This document shows, one piece after another, positions 61,067 through 64,000 of a stretch of DNA of 64,000 nt. Under the pieces are notes generated by a model. It was given only the letters and a program-made list of their open reading frames with translations, made no database searches and was not told the DNA's origin. The number at the start of each line of letters is the position of its first letter. Position 1 is the stretch's first letter. Origin of the DNA: JAPPHA01 sp963662815 (GTDB lineage Bacteria; Pseudomonadota; Alphaproteobacteria; Rhodobacterales; Rhodobacteraceae); assembly GCA_963662815.2 (NCBI GenBank), contig CAXXWA010000025.1, forward strand, positions 62,001-126,000, read 5' to 3'. The position numbers were made by a program, and so were the translations under genes.

Positions 61067-61884
61067 CACTTGCGGCCGGTCACCACGTCGATGTCCGGCG
61101 CATCCTCTGCCTTCATTCCGACGATGTGGTAGCCGGCATCCACGTGATGGTTTTCGCCGGTGACGCCGGACGCGAGATCCGAACAGAGGTACATTCCGGC
61201 GTTTCCGACTTCCTCGGTGGTCACGTTCCGCCGCAACGGCGAGTTGAGTTCGTTCCACTTGAGGATGTAGCGGAAGTCTCCGATCCCCGAGGCGGCGAGC
61301 GTCTTGATCGGACCGGCAGACAGCGAGTTGACCCGGATGTTCGCGCGGCCGAGGTCGGCGGCCAGATACTTGACCGATGCCTCGAGTCCCGCCTTTGCGA
61401 CACCCATGACGTTGTAGTGCGGCATGACCATCTCGGCGCCGTAGTACGTCAGCGTGAGGAGTGCGCCGCCCGCGGGCATCAGCCTTTCTGCCCGCTTCGC
61501 GACGGCGGTGAAGGAAAAGACCGATATGTCCATCGTAGTCCTGAAATTCTCGGCCGACGTATCGACGTAGCGTCCGCGAAGTTCGTTCTTGTCCGAGAAG
61601 CCGATGGAATGCACGACGAAGTCGATGCTGCCCCACTCCTCGGCGATGGCCTCGAAGAGCGCGTCGAGCGATCCGGCATCCGAAACGTCGCATTCGATGA
61701 TCATCCGGCTGCCGAGGCTCTCTGCGAGCGGCCTGACACGCCGTCCGAGGATTTCGCCCTGGTAGGAAAACGCGAGCTCGGCCTCCTGCAAGTGACAGGC
61801 GCGCGCGATTCCCCACGCGATCGACCGATCATTGGCGACCCCCATGATGAGGCCGCGTTTGCCGTTCATCAGCCCTGATGACAT
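61066..61884 (-). CDS. fabI: enoyl-[acyl-carrier-protein] reductase (NADH) FabI
   Basis: This 272-residue short-chain dehydrogenase catalyses the last reduction of each fatty-acid elongation cycle. The cofactor region is LIMGVANDRSIAWGIAR. The catalytic Tyr/Lys pair is in HYNVMGVAKAGLEASVKYL (Y-x6-K), preceded by LTLTYYGAEMVMP. NIRVNSLSAGPIKTLAASGI and the C-terminal NHHVDAGYHIVGM are family marks. First gene of a fabI-gpt-PLP enzyme-P450 run on the minus strand. Confidence 0.96.
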   Translation of the reverse strand: MSSGLMNGKRGLIMGVANDRSIAWGIARACHLQEAELAFSYQGEILGRRVRPLAESLGSRMIIECDVSDAGSLDALFEAIAEEWGSIDFVVHSIGFSDKNELRGRYVDTSAENFRTTMDISVFSFTAVAKRAERLMPAGGALLTLTYYGAEMVMPHYNVMGVAKAGLEASVKYLAADLGRANIRVNSLSAGPIKTLAASGIGDFRYILKWNELNSPLRRNVTTEEVGNAGMYLCSDLASGVTGENHHVDAGYHIVGMKAEDAPDIDVVTGRK

Positions 61885-62153
61885 CGAAATGCCTCGTCCC
61901 AGGCAACCCCTTGCGGGGGTTTATTCCAAGCACCGGATTGCTTCAAGAGGGCGCATCCTGGATGCAGAAGCTTGCGACTGGCGCCTTCCATCCGATCCGC
62001 TCCCTGCGGCCGATGCAGGCATTGCGGACGGGAACCGGGGAACGGAAATCGCTGCCGGACTGCTCGCGGACGGACATGCGCCGGCGGTTTCGGTTCCCTT
62101 TGCGTTTGCATCCGAACATCAGCTACCTTGCCGCGATCAACCGGAGGAATCGC

Positions 62154-62759
62154 ATGCCGGACAGAAGCGGGATCTTTGCGGGGGACGACCCCTTCGACAT
62201 CGCAGGCAGGTGGATGCGAGAGGCGGCAGAGGCGGAGTTGAATGATCCGGATGCAATGGCGCTCGCAACCGTGGACGCCGGGGGGCGGCCGAATGTGAGG
62301 ATGGTGCTGCTCAAGGACATTGAGGCGAACGGGTTCGTGTTCTACACGAACCTTGGCAGCATCAAGGCGCGAGAGCTCGCCGCGACCGGGCTGGCGGCGA
62401 TCGTCATTCACTGGAAGTCGATTCGACGGCAGATCCGCGCCCGGGGGCGGATCGAGCAGGTCGGTGCGACCAGGGCGGACGCGTATTTTGCGACGCGTTC
62501 GCCGATGAGCCGAATCGGCGCCTGGGCGAGTCGCCAGTCCGAACCGCTTCGCGACCGCGCGCAACTCGAAGAACGTGCATCGCGGTTCAGGGAGGAACTC
62601 GGCGAAAACCCCGCCCGCCCGGACTTCTGGGGTGGATTCCGCGTCGTGCCCTCCGAGATCGAGTTTTGGGCGAACGGGGATCACAGGCTGCACGACAGGT
62701 TCAGGTGGACACGCGGCGACGAGTCCGCCGGGTGGGCGGTCGCGAGGCTGTACCCGTGA
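62154..62759 (+). CDS. pdxH: pyridoxamine 5'-phosphate oxidase
   Basis: This 201-residue FMN enzyme makes pyridoxal 5'-phosphate. MALATVDAGGRPNVRMVLLKD and GFVFYTNLGSIKARELA with AIVIHWKSIRRQIRARG bind FMN. SRIGAWASRQSEP and the C-terminal WGGFRVVPSEIEFW with HDRFRW bind substrate. GGAGGA 6 bp upstream fixes the start at 62154. It is divergent from fabI. The protein supplies cofactor for several PLP enzymes in the window. Confidence 0.95.
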   Translation: MPDRSGIFAGDDPFDIAGRWMREAAEAELNDPDAMALATVDAGGRPNVRMVLLKDIEANGFVFYTNLGSIKARELAATGLAAIVIHWKSIRRQIRARGRIEQVGATRADAYFATRSPMSRIGAWASRQSEPLRDRAQLEERASRFREELGENPARPDFWGGFRVVPSEIEFWANGDHRLHDRFRWTRGDESAGWAVARLYP

Positions 62760-63328
62760 ATCCGCCCCTTGGTCTGCGCGCCCGGCGTCGACCGGATTGG
62801 GCGTCCGCATTGCAACTCCTGCAACGCTGCTGGCCGGCCTCGCTTGTTCGCGCCGGAGCGCTTCTCTTGTTCCTGTCCGGGACGGCTTCGGCAGATGGCC
62901 CCGCGGAATGCGATTATTCCCGCGCGCAGCTTCGCTGGGACGGCGGGCAGGCCGTGTTCCGGGTCGAACTGGCGGTCGACGCCGCCGCGCGGCAGCGCGG
63001 CCTGATGTTTCGGGAGTCGCTGCCGCGGTTCTCGGGCATGCTCTTCGCGTATCCCGCGCCGGAGCGCGCGTCGTTCTGGATGAAGAACACGCCGATACCG
63101 CTCGACATTCTCTTCTTCGACGGACGGGGAGTCCTGAAGAGGCTCCACCGCGATGCGGAGCCATACAGTCTGGATTCGATTCCGGGCGGCGACGGCATCC
63201 AGTTCGTGCTGGAGATCAATGGCGGGCTCTCGGCGGAACTCGGAGTCGTCGAGGGAGCCGAAATCCGGCATCCGCTCGTGCCGAAGGGCGATGCGGCGCC
63301 GGCGTGCGCCGTGATGACGGTCAAATAG
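62756..63328 (+). CDS. DUF192-family exported protein
   Basis: This 190-residue protein starts at a GTG that overlaps the pdxH stop (GTGA). A hydrophobic segment near residues 30-48 (VRAGALLLFLSGTASA) looks like a signal peptide. The DUF192 core follows: RQRGLMFRESLPRFSGMLF, SFWMKNTPIPLDILFFDGRG and CDYSRAQLRW earlier. The function of the family is unknown; it often sits beside pdxH or cold-shock genes in alphaproteobacteria. Confidence 0.87.
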   Translation: MNPPLGLRARRRPDWASALQLLQRCWPASLVRAGALLLFLSGTASADGPAECDYSRAQLRWDGGQAVFRVELAVDAAARQRGLMFRESLPRFSGMLFAYPAPERASFWMKNTPIPLDILFFDGRGVLKRLHRDAEPYSLDSIPGGDGIQFVLEINGGLSAELGVVEGAEIRHPLVPKGDAAPACAVMTVK

Positions 63329-63386
63329 GAATTCCGGAATTGCCGCTTTCGCTGCCGGTGAATCGGTAGTAGACGGAACTCCGGTC

Positions 63387-63463
63387 CGGGGCGTGGCGCA
63401 GTCTGGCAGCGCGACGGTTTTGGGAACCGTAGGTCGCAAGTTCGAATCTTGCCGTCCCGACCA
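63387..63463 (+). tRNA. tRNA-Pro (anticodon TGG)
   Basis: The 7-bp acceptor stem CGGGGCG pairs with CGTCCCG (one G-T). The anticodon stem ACGGT/ACCGT encloses the loop TTTGGGA with anticodon TGG. The T arm contains GTTCGAATC. The discriminator is A and the CCA end is encoded at 63461-63463. Confidence 0.96.
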
Positions 63464-63574
63464 GATCCCCTGGCTGCAGACCGCTCGCCGTTCCGATTGA
63501 CCGGTCGTACCGGGCGGGTTCGTGCCGCTTCCCGGCGCAAGTACCGGCAAATGCGCCGTAGCCACCGGCTAGTT

Positions 63575-63892
63575 TCAGGTCTCCTCCAGTCCGGGAAAGT
63601 CCGCTTCCTCGAGGAGCAGCGCCAGCTGCGCGCCGTGCATGTCCCGGTCGTGACGGCTTCCCTGGATCGCGGGTCTCGGAAAGCTGAACTTCAGCGCAAG
63701 GGCGCCGGGGATCTCGAACATGCTGACCGATGCCGGATCGATCCCGAAAACCCTCGCAATGCCGGCTGCGGAAAGCGCCGCCCTGACGCGGTCGAACGAC
63801 TCGCCTGTCGCGCAGAACACGTCGACGGTGATCATGAACGGACCCGCGTTCTTCGAACGGATGCCCCTGACGAGGTCACCGAGTCTGGCCAT
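63575..63892 (-). CDS. DUF4387-family protein, second copy
   Basis: This 105-residue protein starts MARLGDLVRGIRSKNAGPFM and shares the IRSKNAGPF block with the gene at 13752. IDPASVSMFEIPGALALKFS and DMHGAQLALLLEEAD match the C-terminal parts. An ATG 3 codons upstream (63901) is possible, but AGGGA is better placed for 63892. It overlaps the AtuA-like stop by 17 bp, repeating the arrangement at 14066-14078. Confidence 0.85.
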   Translation of the reverse strand: MARLGDLVRGIRSKNAGPFMITVDVFCATGESFDRVRAALSAAGIARVFGIDPASVSMFEIPGALALKFSFPRPAIQGSRHDRDMHGAQLALLLEEADFPGLEET

Positions 63893-64000
63893 CTCCGACA
63901 TCCCTGACTTCGAGGCCGAACGCGTCCATGGGATCGTCGATCTCCATGACGTGGTTCAGGCAGAATTCGTAGAGCGGTCCGCGTTCCGTCTCCGCCGGCG
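63876..64000 (-). CDS. AtuA-like protein, C-terminal end (runs off the window)
   Basis: The last 40 codons are visible: GPLYEFCLNHVMEIDDPMD and so on to a TGA at 63876-63878. The segment corresponds to PAYRFAVYHLLLLEDPCE at the end of the AtuA-like gene at 14066, and the overlap with DUF4387 is the same. The remainder lies to the right of the window. Confidence 0.75.
   Translation of the reverse strand, partial: PAETERGPLYEFCLNHVMEIDDPMDAFGLEVRDVGDGQTR

Noticed and set aside
1..64000. CRISPR arrays, rRNA genes and prophage structural genes
   Set aside because: No regularly spaced repeats, rRNA-like sequence or capsid, tail or terminase genes were seen on reading both strands.

Overview
The window is GC-rich DNA that looks like an alphaproteobacterial chromosome. 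The evidence is a class II DAHP synthase, a Fur/Mur-type regulator, olsB-olsA for ornithine lipid, a DUF3553 protein, fabI next to pdxH, an encoded-CCA tRNA-Pro(TGG), and many ABC importers for organic nitrogen compounds. The species cannot be named from the sequence. About 40% of the window is accessory DNA with decaying mobile elements and pseudogenes. This is the pattern of a genome undergoing insertion-sequence expansion and gene erosion, as in a recently host-associated or niche-shifted bacterium (inference).

Region by region. 1-5 kb: a clean IS66-family insertion with an 8-bp target duplication, an orphan GroEL, and a broken IS5-family element. 5-12 kb: an argininosuccinate-lyase-like gene facing an operon for a polyamine-type ABC importer (binding protein, two permeases, ATPase) plus an MFS carrier. 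12-22.4 kb: an ISKra4 relic, a DUF4387/AtuA-like pair, a small DNA-binding protein with a truncated serine recombinase, a group II intron head cut by an IS66-like relic, an IS5 relic, a broken second argininosuccinate-lyase-like gene, a threonine-synthase-like enzyme, and recombinase/transposase fragments. 22.4-32.6 kb: betaine-type transporter genes proV and proW, then proX about 5 kb upstream, with a frameshifted AAA/PD-(D/E)XK nuclease gene, a decayed LysR gene and an intact dimethylargininase-like gene between them, and a GlxA/GbdR-type regulator beyond. 32.6-36 kb: an intact hicAB toxin-antitoxin pair between two IS30-type sequences.

36.5-44.6 kb is a housekeeping block: DAHP synthase, YicC, guanylate kinase, gamma-carbonic anhydrase, DUF3553, olsB-olsA, a ThiE-like protein, enolase and Fur/Mur. 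45-50.8 kb holds an orphan iron-binding protein, an autotransporter relic, a small membrane protein, a second copy of the AAA/nuclease pseudogene sharing about 949 apparently identical bases with the first, and an unrecognised 295-residue protein. 51-56.5 kb is a sugar-type ABC importer operon with a SnoaL-like gene, no ATPase, and a divergent LysR regulator. 57-64 kb is housekeeping and metabolic: mazG, a P450, a trans-sulfuration-type enzyme, xanthine phosphoribosyltransferase, fabI, pdxH, DUF192, tRNA-Pro, and a second DUF4387/AtuA-like pair running off the right edge.

Taken together, the accessory half is dominated by uptake and breakdown of nitrogenous small molecules (polyamine-like, betaine-like, guanidino and dicarboxylic amino compounds). 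Several of these pathways carry a pseudogene or have lost a component.
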